From assembly GCA_020859875.1 (NCBI GenBank), contig JAJBVJ010000237.1:1-7504 (forward strand): DNA of 7,504 nucleotides. The letters are read 5' to 3'. The DNA is from Rikenellaceae bacterium (GTDB taxonomy: Bacteria; Bacteroidota; Bacteroidia; Bacteroidales; Rikenellaceae). How positions within the stretch are numbered: the first letter of the stretch is position 1; each line of letters begins with the position of its first letter. Under the pieces are notes generated by a model. That model ran no database searches and was not told the DNA's origin. It was given only the letters and a program-made list of their open reading frames with translations. Positions 1 to 6,899 of this stretch are shown piece by piece. Made by a program: the position numbers and the translations under genes.

Positions 1-588
1 CAAGCATTCAATGACATTATAAAGTTAAGAGACCAAATTGAAATATTATTTTCCGATGCGAATAAATCAGCTACGAATAATTATAGATTATCCGATAAGG
101 AAAAGTTTACTGCATCCATCGGAAAGAGAGTAATTACAGGGGAACTTTCCTCTAAAGGTGAAATCCCTATTTATAGTGCAAATGTTTTTGAGCCTTTTGG
201 CTACATCAATAATTTGCTTATCGAGGATTTTACTATTCCGTCTGTTCTTTGGGGAATTGACGGTGATTGGATGGTTAATTATATGCCGGAAAATAAACCT
301 TTTTATCCGACGGATCATTGTGGCGTTTTACGTGTATTTACCGATGATGTTCTGCCTAAATATTTAGCATGGGTATTACTTAAAGAAGGGCAGGAAAAGA
401 AATTCTCTCGTCAATTAAGGGCATCAATAGATAGAATTACAGGGATCACCATAAAAGTTCCTTCAATAGAAGTGCAAAAAAGCGTTATTGCCGAGGTGGA
501 ACTATTGGAAAATCAGATAAAAGAACAACAAAAGGTAATAGATGGAAGTACCGATTTGAAAAATGCGGTATTGAAGAAATATTTATAG
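1..588 (+). CDS. C-terminal target-recognition domain of a type I-like restriction-modification protein (HsdS or methylase-S fusion), 5' truncated by window
   Basis: The frame is open from the first base to TAG at 586-588, giving 195 residues with the N-terminus outside the window. Residues ~30-155 resemble one HsdS-type target recognition domain, which reads the DNA sequence for a type I restriction-methylation complex. They contain PIYSANVFEPFGYIN (57-71), SVLWGIDGDWMVNY (81-94) and a PTDHCGVLRV segment (103-112). The linker IKVPSIEVQKSVIAEVE followed by a charged, probably coiled-coil helix (about 157-195) is typical of the conserved spacer after a TRD. The same arrangement occurs at the end of N6-adenine methylases fused to an S domain, so a separate HsdS and a fused M-S protein are both possible. 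TTG at 214 is internal and not a credible start. GC is about 35%, far below the rest of the window, suggesting horizontal transfer. The family is fairly certain; the exact subunit is not. Confidence 0.8.
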   Translation, partial: QAFNDIIKLRDQIEILFSDANKSATNNYRLSDKEKFTASIGKRVITGELSSKGEIPIYSANVFEPFGYINNLLIEDFTIPSVLWGIDGDWMVNYMPENKPFYPTDHCGVLRVFTDDVLPKYLAWVLLKEGQEKKFSRQLRASIDRITGITIKVPSIEVQKSVIAEVELLENQIKEQQKVIDGSTDLKNAVLKKYL

Positions 589-602
589 TCTCTTAATTTT
601 TC

Positions 603-619
603 GTCCCTATTTTGTCCCT
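603..619. repeat. Two direct GTCCCT hexamers 11 bp apart, possible recombinase arm site
   Basis: GTCCCT occurs at 603-608 and again at 614-619, so the period is 11 bp, about one helical turn. The repeats sit between the stop of the AT-rich restriction gene and the terminator beside tRNA-Leu. Tandem short repeats in this position can be arm-type binding sites of a tyrosine integrase, but that is inference; two six-base copies are weak evidence alone. Confidence 0.3.
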
Positions 620-630
620 CAAAGAAATTA

Positions 631-664
631 AAAAGCCTGTTAATCAAATGATTAACAGGCTTTT
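631..664. terminator. Bidirectional intrinsic terminator between the restriction gene and tRNA-Leu
   Basis: A perfect 14-bp stem (AAAAGCCTGTTAAT at 631-644 with ATTAACAGGCTTTT at 651-664) closes a six-base loop. Both strands carry a T tract after the stem: TTTTA on plus, TTTTTAA on minus. It lies 42 bases past the restriction gene stop and only 4 bases beyond the tRNA 3' end, so it can end transcription from both sides. Confidence 0.85.
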
Positions 665-668
665 ATCG

Positions 669-750
669 TACCCGGAGCCGGGATCGAACCGGCACGGATT
701 GCTCCACTGGTGTTTGAGACCAGCGCGTCTACCGATTCCGCCATCCGGGC
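669..750 (-). tRNA. tRNA-Leu, anticodon CAA
   Basis: The reverse complement folds into a complete class II tRNA of 82 nt including the discriminator A. The acceptor stem is GCCCGGA with TCCGGGT (a G-U at the first pair), followed by a D arm with GGTAGA and an anticodon stem CTGGT/ACCAG. The loop CTCAAAC gives anticodon CAA, which reads UUG. The extra arm has a GGA/TCC stem, as expected for leucine, and the T arm is GCCGG-TTCGATC-CCGGC. CCA is not encoded: the next bases are CGA, so the end must be added enzymatically. The gene points away from deoC and towards the AT-rich restriction gene, which makes its 3' end a plausible integration site. Confidence 0.97.
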
Positions 751-761
751 AGAAGGCAGGG

Positions 762-792
762 CAAATATACGAAATTTCGACAAGTAGCAAAA
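762..792 (-). promoter_or_regulatory. Bacteroidota-type promoter of tRNA-Leu
   Basis: On the minus strand TTTTG (792-788) is followed after 18 bp by TATATTTG (769-762) and then C. This matches the Bacteroides -33/-7 consensus (TTTG and TAnnTTTGY) exactly. The -7 box ends 11 bases before the tRNA 5' end, which leaves a leader of only a few bases. The promoter strength and start point are inferred. Confidence 0.7.
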
Positions 793-880
793 CTGCTCAA
801 TCGGGAAGGGCTGTCGTTACCCGTGCCTTTCGAAGAAATTTATTACCTTGCAATAAAAAGAACAACCCTTTTCGACGGAT

Positions 881-1759
881 ATGGATTACACGACCAGATT
901 AAGTGAATATCCCGCAGCTCCCGGCAAGGCGGAGATAGGGAAGATTGTGGACGATGCCCGTTCGCACGCGCACGGTAATTACAATAAAGAAGTTTATAAA
1001 ACATGTTATAGCTGCATCGATCTCACCTCACTGAACGTTACGGACAGCGATCGGCAAATTACGGAATTTACCGAAAAGACGGTTTCATTTAACGACCGTT
1101 TCCCCACCGTTTCGAACGTTGCCTCGATCTGTGTTTTTCCTAATTTCGTCGAGACCGTCGGGCTTGCCGCCGGGGACTCGGGGATCAGAATAACAAGCGT
1201 CTCCGGCGGCTTCCCCTCCTCGCAGACCTTCTTGGAGGTGAAGATGCTGGAGACGGCTATGGCGGTGGAGAGCGGTGCCGACGAGGTGGATATAGTTATA
1301 AATGTCGGCCAGATGCTCGAAGGTAAATATAACGAGCTGGCCAATGAAATCGAGATTCTCCGCAGGGAAGCGGGGGAAGAGACGGTATTCAAAGTAATTA
1401 TAGAATCGGGGGCCCTCTCATCGCCGGAGCTCATTTACAAAGCCTCCCTGCTGGCCATGTTCGCCGGGGCAGATTTCGTGAAGACTTCCACCGGAAAAAT
1501 ACCCGTTGCGGCCACCCCCGAAGCTGCCGCTGCAATATGTACCGCAATCGGCCGCTACTGCGAAAAAACCGGCCGCCGGGTGGGCTTCAAAGCCGCCGGG
1601 GGCGTAAAAACCCCGCAGGATGCTGCGCTGTATTACACCCTGGTGGAACGATTACTGGGACCCGAATGGTGTACCCCGGAATTGTTCCGGATAGGTGCCA
1701 GTTCCGCGGCAAATAACATCCTCTCCGCAATAACAGGACAGGAGATAAAGTATTATTAA
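881..1759 (+). CDS. deoC: Deoxyribose-phosphate aldolase (DERA, class I)
   Basis: This cytoplasmic enzyme reversibly splits 2-deoxyribose-5-phosphate into glyceraldehyde-3-phosphate and acetaldehyde, the last step of deoxynucleoside catabolism. The 292-residue protein has the DeoC TIM barrel with its active-site signatures. KTSTGK starts at K201, the Schiff-base lysine equivalent to E. coli K167. GFKAAGG contains K237, equivalent to K201, and DEVDIVIN contains D137, equivalent to D102. It is about 30 residues longer than E. coli DeoC, mostly through an N-terminal extension (about 1-40). The ATG at 881 is the only usable start: an in-frame TAA lies 27 bases upstream at 854 and the next Met is residue 122. 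No clear Shine-Dalgarno sequence precedes it, and I see no convincing promoter in the 130-base gap shared with the divergent tRNA. A strong terminator follows, so it is probably monocistronic. Confidence 0.96.
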   Translation: MDYTTRLSEYPAAPGKAEIGKIVDDARSHAHGNYNKEVYKTCYSCIDLTSLNVTDSDRQITEFTEKTVSFNDRFPTVSNVASICVFPNFVETVGLAAGDSGIRITSVSGGFPSSQTFLEVKMLETAMAVESGADEVDIVINVGQMLEGKYNELANEIEILRREAGEETVFKVIIESGALSSPELIYKASLLAMFAGADFVKTSTGKIPVAATPEAAAAICTAIGRYCEKTGRRVGFKAAGGVKTPQDAALYYTLVERLLGPEWCTPELFRIGASSAANNILSAITGQEIKYY

Positions 1760-1778
1760 CCGGAGTATTAACCGATTC

Positions 1779-1804
1779 AAAGCGGGCAGGTAGCCCGCTT
1801 TTTT
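1779..1804 (+). terminator. Intrinsic terminator after deoC
   Basis: A 9-bp GC-rich stem, AAAGCGGGC (1779-1787) with GCCCGCTTT (1793-1801), has a five-base loop AGGTA and runs into a T tract to 1804. It lies 20 bases after the deoC stop and isolates deoC from nrnA. Confidence 0.9.
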
Positions 1805-1818
1805 CTTGCCGGACGAAA

Positions 1819-1849
1819 TTTGTTCCGGCTTAAATATTGAGTACCTTTA
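1819..1849 (+). promoter_or_regulatory. Bacteroidota-type promoter of nrnA
   Basis: TTTG (1819-1822) is separated by 19 bp from TACCTTTA (1842-1849), which matches TAnnTTTG in seven of eight positions. Initiation about seven bases downstream would leave a leader of roughly a dozen bases before the ATG at 1869. The element lies just after the deoC terminator, as expected for an independently transcribed gene. Confidence 0.6.
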
Positions 1850-1868
1850 CCGAATATTTCATTTCGAA

Positions 1869-2900
1869 ATGGAACTGGATCGAGACAATATATCCCGCCT
1901 TAGGGAGATGATCGAAGGAGAGCCGTGCAAGATTACGGTCGTATCACACACCAATCCCGACGGCGATGCCATCGGCTCTTCCCTGGCTTGGGCCCATTTC
2001 CTGCGCACCCTCGGCCATACGGTGGAGTGCGTGGTACCCAACCGCTATCCCTACTTTTTGGAATGGATGCCCTCCATAGAGACTTTGAGAATATTCAAGG
2101 ACGACCGCAATGGAGAGACCGCCGCATTTATCTCCGGCTCTGAGATTATATTTTGCCTCGACTTTAACTGTATCGCCCGCCTTGAAGGGCTCAGCGAAGT
2201 GATCCTTTCAAATACCACGGCAAAATTTGTCCTGGTAGACCACCATCTCGATCCCCCGCAGGAATATGACCTCGTATTCTCCCATCCCGAATGTTCTTCG
2301 ACGAGTTTTCTGGTCTACAAAATGATCGAGAAACTCGGAGGGACGGCTTCCATTACCAAAGAGATGGGAGAATCCCTGTTCGTCGGTATAATGACCGATA
2401 CGGGAAACTTTGCATTCAGTAACCTCACGTCCGACCTTTTCGAAACGGTCGCTTCGCTTGTACGGCTCGGGGTAGACATACCGTATGTCCATTCGATGGT
2501 GTATAACAGTTTCACGGTCGACCGCGTCAAGCTCCTCGGTTATGCCCTCAATAAGATGGAGACCATCCACGCCCATGGCGTGGGTGTAGCATATATTACA
2601 CTCCTGGAATCGGAACTGCGCAGGTTCCATTTCCAGCAGGGTGACAGCGAGGGTTTCGTCAACTACCCCCTTACGGTTAAAGATCTGCAGATGTCGGTGA
2701 TCTTTATCCAGACGAGGAATTTTATCCGCGTCTCTCTTCGCTCGCGCGGCGATGTGGATGTGAGCAGATTCGCAAAAATTTACTTCGAGGGCGGAGGCCA
2801 CCGGAATGCCTCCGGGGGTAAATCCTACAAAAGCATGCCCGAGACCGTGGCCTATTTCCGCAAGTGCGTAGAAGAATATTTCGCTGACGGCCCCCGGTAA
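1869..2900 (+). CDS. nrnA: DHH-family bifunctional oligoribonuclease / pAp phosphatase NrnA
   Basis: NrnA-type enzymes degrade 2-5 nt RNA fragments to mononucleotides and convert 3'-phosphoadenosine-5'-phosphate to AMP, in the cytoplasm, with Mn2+. The 343-residue protein carries all DHH-family motifs in order. They are HTNPDGDA (D31, D33), the CLDFN strand (D98), LVDHH (D124-H125-H126), MTDTGNF (D177) and, in the C-terminal DHHA1 domain, GGGHRNASGG (308-317), which binds substrate. The length fits the family (about 310-340). I chose ATG 1869 because the frame upstream opens only with TTG at 1806. That codon lies beside the deoC terminator and before the likely promoter, and family homology begins near the ATG. 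Nothing is visibly missing, so the protein should be active. Substrate preference cannot be read from sequence; related DHH phosphoesterases such as c-di-AMP hydrolases lack this compact stand-alone form or have extra domains. Confidence 0.93.
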   Translation: MELDRDNISRLREMIEGEPCKITVVSHTNPDGDAIGSSLAWAHFLRTLGHTVECVVPNRYPYFLEWMPSIETLRIFKDDRNGETAAFISGSEIIFCLDFNCIARLEGLSEVILSNTTAKFVLVDHHLDPPQEYDLVFSHPECSSTSFLVYKMIEKLGGTASITKEMGESLFVGIMTDTGNFAFSNLTSDLFETVASLVRLGVDIPYVHSMVYNSFTVDRVKLLGYALNKMETIHAHGVGVAYITLLESELRRFHFQQGDSEGFVNYPLTVKDLQMSVIFIQTRNFIRVSLRSRGDVDVSRFAKIYFEGGGHRNASGGKSYKSMPETVAYFRKCVEEYFADGPR

Positions 2901-3028
2901 TTTCCATTCCATGTCCATTACTTCTCACTTGCCCGACCAGAGAACCCTGAAATAAATGGGTCGACAAAGCGATCTGCTACTATGTTATGGTATGCCCCGC
3001 AGATATGGAATCCGACCGGGAAAGAGGA
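2901..3028. other. Convergent intergenic spacer, no recognisable element
   Basis: This 128-base stretch lies between the 3' ends of nrnA (plus) and the unknown small gene (minus). I see no strong hairpin followed by a T tract, no RNA gene and no supported small ORF. Confidence 0.5.
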
Positions 3029-3505
3029 TTAAAGGAGGGTATCGAGTATCCCGAACAATTTAAGATTCGCATTATAGAAACATTTGTTCAGAGTACTCTT
3101 TGCCGTGGGTCTTCCCCAAACGTTAAAGTACCTGTTAATCTGCTCGATTTCCCGGCGCGTGGTCTCATCACCCTTTTTCACCGTTACGACATATTTGGTC
3201 TGGGCATGCCACATTCCGGCATATATCGTGGCATCGTAGGAATGGACATCTATTTCGATCCGTTTTTCGGCAGCGTTGTCGGCGGAGCCGGTGAATACGG
3301 TCTGAGGGTAAGCCTGCGAAAGCGCCCCGAAGATAGCCGCGGCCAGCTCCTGGAACGTGCATTTGGATTTATACCGACGGGGCAATATCCGCGCATCGTT
3401 GATGGAGAGGAAAACTGTCTGTCGGCCCGTCTTGCCCGTAGGAAGGTACACGGCCGGACGGGGCTTGAATATGTAGGTAGTTATCATAACTTTTGAAAAT
3501 GACAT
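3029..3505 (-). CDS. Small protein of unknown function
   Basis: I do not recognise this 158-residue protein. Codon choice matches the neighbouring core genes, and the minus-strand reading has the residue pattern of a compact alpha/beta protein, so I take it as real rather than the overlapping plus-strand frame. It has no signal peptide, lipobox or membrane segment. The middle (about 48-125) alternates helix-like TFQELAAAIFGALSQAYP with strand-like RIEIDVHSYDATIY and TKYVVTV, and it ends in an Asn/Leu-rich helix with KSTLNKCFYNANLKL. It is basic in its N-terminal third. The start is uncertain: ATG 3505 lies in the arm of a hairpin, and ATG 3487 (residue 7) is an alternative. It begins 35 bases after the phosphatase stop on the same strand, so the two are probably cotranscribed; a shared role is only a guess. 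Confidence 0.65.
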   Translation of the reverse strand: MSFSKVMITTYIFKPRPAVYLPTGKTGRQTVFLSINDARILPRRYKSKCTFQELAAAIFGALSQAYPQTVFTGSADNAAEKRIEIDVHSYDATIYAGMWHAQTKYVVTVKKGDETTRREIEQINRYFNVWGRPTAKSTLNKCFYNANLKLFGILDTLL

Positions 3506-3533
3506 ACCCTCACCGGGTTTTGGGGAGGGTATG
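3503..3533 (-). other. Hairpin covering the start codon of the unknown small gene
   Basis: CATACCCTC (3503-3511) pairs perfectly with GAGGGTATG (3525-3533), nine bp with a 13-base loop. On the minus strand the ATG at 3505 is part of the 3' arm. No good T tract follows on either strand, so it is a poor terminator. It could instead limit translation of the downstream gene, or the true start may be ATG 3487. Confidence 0.45.
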
Positions 3534-3540
3534 AACGGGT

Positions 3541-4664
3541 TTAGCGTCCGCCCAGAAGCAGGCTTTCGATAATCTTGGGAATATCGGTATTGTCGAACAC
3601 ACCGGTGAAGTTTCGGGCCCCGGCACCATATGCAAACATCGGAATCATTACTGCCGAGTGCCCCCGGTGGAGAAACTGCCCCTAACTCCGCTCTCCCCTT
3701 TGGTAAAGTCCGGGTCCCCCGGAAGAAGGCTCAGGCCGCCGGTCTCATGGTCGGCAAGCACCACCACCAGGGTTCCCGGGTTTCGGTCGGCGTAATCGAA
3801 TGCTACCCCTACGGCATCGTCGAACTCTCTCATTTCGGCTATCAGATGGTCGTAGTCGTTGTCATGTCCCGCAATGTCGATCTGAGACCCTTCGACCATC
3901 ACTATGAAGCCTTTTCCATCCTTGTCGTTATTGGTAAGTATTTCGAGGGTCTTTTCCGTTGCAAGCGGAAGATAGTTCTCGTATCGTCCGTCCAGAACGT
4001 AGGGCATATAACCGGGAGCAAAGAATCCCGCCGCTTTACCTTCCGTAATATCCGCAAGCCCGTCGAAATCGTAGGCTACCGCATATCCTACGGCAGCCAA
4101 CTCCTCGGGAAGGTTCCTTCCGTCTTCGCGTCGGTCGAACGGGTCCCGACCCCCTCCCATAAATACATCGATTCCCGATGCAGCGAGTTGATCGGCAATG
4201 GTTTCATGCTCTGCGCGATGGTTAACATGGGCATAAAATGCACCGGGCGTCGCATCGGTGAGGTAGGAATTTATGACGATGCCGCTTCCCAACCCCTCTC
4301 TTTGTGCCTTTGCCATTATACCTTCGAGCCGGTTGCCTGCGGGATCGACTCCCAGCATACTGTTATGGGTCTTGCTCCCCGTCGCAAGGGCCGTTCCGGC
4401 CGCAGCAGAGTCGGTTACGCGGTTGTTTGCGGAATAGGTCTTTACCAAACCCACGGCCTGGGCCCGATCCATATTGATAGGGCGGTAATCGTTTTCGAGC
4501 ATGTAGGCGGTAACCTGCGAGAGACCCATGCCGTCGCCGATCATATAGATAACTTTCGTTACCTGCGGTTCTACCGGCTGTTTCTCACCACAGTCGCAGC
4601 CCGTAAGCAGTTGGGCGGCTAACATTACGATACCCGCGATGGAGCAGAGCGATAATTTCTTCAT
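3541..4664 (-). pseudogene. phoA: PhoA-type alkaline phosphatase lipoprotein, frameshifted near the C-terminus
   Basis: The family hydrolyses phosphate monoesters outside the cytoplasm using two Zn and one Mg. From ATG 4664 the frame gives 338 residues. It has a lipoprotein signal (LTGC, Cys23), the metal site IGDGMG (D44) and nucleophile motif VTDSAAAG (S86). It also has DATPGAFYAHVNHR (T139, R150), VEGSQIDIAGH (E258, D263, H267) and ADHETGG (D305, H306). The frame then stops at 3648-3650. In the next frame the family C-terminus continues without a break: HSAVMIPMFAYGAGARNF to IIESLLLGGR, stop 3541-3543. Restoring one base in the C run at 3661-3665 (G on the coding strand) joins them into a normal 374-residue enzyme. 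The lost part starts at the histidine equivalent to Zn ligand H412 of E. coli PhoA. The product as read should be inactive; a sequencing error in the homopolymer is equally possible. Confidence 0.9.
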
Positions 4665-4705
4665 AATTATATTTTAAGTTTAGAAGCGATTTTTATTATA
4701 TCTGT

Positions 4706-4713
4706 CAAAATTA
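4706..4713 (-). promoter_or_regulatory. Possible -7 element of the alkaline phosphatase promoter
   Basis: TAATTTTG on the minus strand (4713-4706) fits TAnnTTTG exactly and lies 41 bases upstream of the ATG in an AT-rich gap. No TTTG is found at the usual -33 spacing, so the promoter would be incomplete or dependent on an activator; I also see no recognisable phosphate-response (Pho) box. The 90-base gap has only a poor CCCG/CGGG hairpin after tex. Confidence 0.4.
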
Positions 4714-4754
4714 TAAAAAGACGTTAATAATCCCGCTATTCCCGGGCCGGATTG

Positions 4755-6881
4755 TTACACTCCCTTCATGGTAAGGCTCACCCTGCCGCGGGCGATGTCC
4801 ACTTCGAGCACTTTTACGGTCACCCTCTGGCGGAGTCGGACTACCCCCGCGGGATCGGAGATATACTTGTCAGCCATCTGGGACACATGCACCAGGCCGT
4901 CCTGCTTGATACCTATATCCACGAAAGCCCCGAAATTCGTTATATTGGTTACGATCCCTTGCATTTCCATCCCCGGCCGGAGGTCGCCCATATCCTTTAC
5001 ACCGTCGCAGAAGGAAAACGGCTCCAGTTTACCCCGCGGGTCGCGCCCCGGTTTGTCCAGTTCGTACATAATGTCACCCAGAGTCACCATACCGGTTTTC
5101 TCCGTCACGTACCGCTCCAGGTCGATTCCCTCCCGAAGCCTCTTTTCTGCAATAAGGCCAGCCACCGATACTCCCGCATCCGTAGCCATCTTTACTACCA
5201 CATTATAAGATTCGGGATGGACAGCAGTATTGTCCAAAAGGTTTTGCGCACCTGCAATGCGCAGGAACCCGGCACATTGTTCGAATGCCTTTGCACCGAG
5301 CCTCGGAACATTTTTAAGCTCCTCGCGCGAGCGGAAAGGCCCGTTGGTTGTCCGGTAATCGACTATATTGCGGGCGAGGGTCTCGCCGATTCCCGAGACA
5401 TAGGAGAGTAATTTCTCCGAAGCCCTATTGAGTTCCACGCCCACCAGGTTGACACAACTCTCTACCACCCCGTCCAGCGACCGCTTCAGCTCGCCCTGGT
5501 CGACATCGTGCTGGTATTGGCCCACCCCTATGGATTTGGGGTCTATCTTCACAAGCTCCGAAAGCGGGTCGAGCAGGCGGCGTCCGATTGATATAGCCCC
5601 GCGAACGGTAACATCGAGCTGCGGAAATTCCCGGCGGGCATATTCCGATGCCGAATAGACGCTGGCACCGTCCTCACTCACGGTATGGATCTCGACACCG
5701 GCGGGTAATCCCGATCCCAAAACCAACTGCTCGGTTTCCCTGCCCGCCGTTCCGTCGCCTATTGCAACGGCCCGGATACCGTACTGCTCGACCGCCCTTA
5801 CGAGTTGTGCCGCGGCCTCCGCCGCGCGGCTTTGCGGCGGATGGGGGTAGATCGTAAAATGGGTGAGGAAGTTTCCATGCTCGTCGAGGCAAACGGCCTT
5901 GCATCCGCTCCGGAATCCGGGGTCGATGGCCATAACCCTCTTTTTACCGAGCGGAGGGGCCAGTAGCAGCTGTCGCAGGTTAGCGGCAAATACCTTGATG
6001 GCTTCGCTCCCGGCCCTTTCCTTCGCCCCGGCCAGGGCCTCGTTCTCAAGTGACGGCCGCAATAGACGGCGGTAACCGTCCGCTACGGCCCGTTCGACAA
6101 GCTCCCGCGCGGGGGATCCCCGACGGACGAATATCCGGCCGAGCAGAGCGAGCGCCTTCTCCTCGCCGGGGATCGCACCCACCCGGAGAAATCCCTCCTT
6201 CTCCCCGCGGAAAACGGCCAATAGCCGGTGCGAAGGCATCCGCCGCAGGAGCTCGGAGCGGTCGAAATAGTCGGAATATTTCCGGCCCTCGGGTTCCTTT
6301 CCCTTTACCGATTTGGAAGTCAGTACCGCTTCCCGTACGAAGAGGCCGCGGATTGTATTTCTCGCACCCTCGTTCTCGCTGACCCATTCGGCTATGATGT
6401 CCGAAGCCCCGTCGAGAGCGTCGCCGACCGAAGCGACCTCCCCTTTGACAAACCGGGCCGCCGCCCGCTCGGGCACGGTGCCGTCCTGCCGCATTATAAG
6501 GGCTGCGAGCGGTTCCAATCCCTTCTCCCGCGCTATGGCCGCACGGGTACGTTTTTTGGGTTTGAAGGGCAGATATATATCTTCGAGGTCGACAGCCACC
6601 CAACAATTCTCGATCTTCTGCCGGAGCTCGGGTGTCATCCTACCCTGCTCTTCGATCGAAGAGAGTATTACTGCCCGTCTTTTCAGCAGTTCGGTCAGTT
6701 TCCTGTAAGATTCCGCTATATTACCCACCGCCTCTTCATCGAGTCCGCCGGTAGCCTCCTTGCGGTAGCGGCTGATGAACGGGATGGTGGCACCCCCTTC
6801 GAGGAGCTTCAGCACTGCTGTTACCCCGCCCGTCGGCAATGCCAGTTCGGCGGATATTCTGCGGCCGATAATATTGTCCAT
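4755..6881 (-). CDS. tex: Tex family RNA-binding transcription accessory protein with S1 domain
   Basis: Tex proteins are conserved cytoplasmic nucleic-acid-binding proteins related to eukaryotic Spt6; in other bacteria they affect transcription and toxin expression, but the biochemical role is unsettled. All domains are present in the 708 residues. The N-terminal helical region with TIPFISRYRKEATGGLDE (32-49) comes first, then the YqgF/RuvC-like domain beginning KRVMAIDPGFRSGCKAV (314-330) with AIGDGTAGRETE (373-384). Next is the helix-hairpin-helix region (about 485-555) with YVSGIGETLARNIVDYR and FRSREELKNVPRLGAKAFEQ. The C-terminal S1 domain (about 632-705) contains GIVTNITNFGAFVDIGIKQDGLVHVSQ. 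Length is slightly under E. coli-type Tex (about 770), as the C-terminal tail after S1 is missing. The ATG at 6881 lies 18 bases after the hydF stop, so cotranscription with hydF is likely. No Shine-Dalgarno sequence is seen. The long plus-strand frames opposite it are shadows. Confidence 0.97.
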   Translation of the reverse strand: MDNIIGRRISAELALPTGGVTAVLKLLEGGATIPFISRYRKEATGGLDEEAVGNIAESYRKLTELLKRRAVILSSIEEQGRMTPELRQKIENCWVAVDLEDIYLPFKPKKRTRAAIAREKGLEPLAALIMRQDGTVPERAAARFVKGEVASVGDALDGASDIIAEWVSENEGARNTIRGLFVREAVLTSKSVKGKEPEGRKYSDYFDRSELLRRMPSHRLLAVFRGEKEGFLRVGAIPGEEKALALLGRIFVRRGSPARELVERAVADGYRRLLRPSLENEALAGAKERAGSEAIKVFAANLRQLLLAPPLGKKRVMAIDPGFRSGCKAVCLDEHGNFLTHFTIYPHPPQSRAAEAAAQLVRAVEQYGIRAVAIGDGTAGRETEQLVLGSGLPAGVEIHTVSEDGASVYSASEYARREFPQLDVTVRGAISIGRRLLDPLSELVKIDPKSIGVGQYQHDVDQGELKRSLDGVVESCVNLVGVELNRASEKLLSYVSGIGETLARNIVDYRTTNGPFRSREELKNVPRLGAKAFEQCAGFLRIAGAQNLLDNTAVHPESYNVVVKMATDAGVSVAGLIAEKRLREGIDLERYVTEKTGMVTLGDIMYELDKPGRDPRGKLEPFSFCDGVKDMGDLRPGMEMQGIVTNITNFGAFVDIGIKQDGLVHVSQMADKYISDPAGVVRLRQRVTVKVLEVDIARGRVSLTMKGV

Positions 6882-6899
6882 GTTTAAATATTTCGTAAT

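Noticed and set aside
612..902. 96-residue plus-strand frame across the tRNA
   Set aside because: It runs antisense through a complete tRNA-Leu and a terminator and ends inside deoC.
1806..1868. Upstream TTG start extending nrnA by 21 residues
   Set aside because: The codon abuts the deoC terminator T tract and precedes the likely promoter; the ATG at 1869 fits the family N-terminus.
2208..2918. 236-residue minus-strand frame opposite nrnA
   Set aside because: nrnA on the plus strand has every DHH motif; the antisense translation shows no family features.
2987..3496. 169-residue plus-strand frame overlapping the unknown small gene
   Set aside because: Codon use and the protein-like helix/strand pattern favour the minus-strand reading; neither is recognised, so some doubt remains.
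3655..3670. Programmed -1 frameshift in the phosphatase gene
   Set aside because: The coding-strand context ACC-GGG-GGC does not allow both tRNAs to re-pair well and no downstream stimulatory structure is obvious.
3630..4622. 330-residue plus-strand open frame opposite the alkaline phosphatase
   Set aside because: It mirrors a gene with clear catalytic motifs on the minus strand; its own translation shows no recognisable domain and is a shadow frame in GC-rich DNA.
4721..4754. Possible terminator after tex
   Set aside because: Only a 4-bp CCCG/CGGG stem can form, and the T tract is some 15 bases further on; too weak to call.
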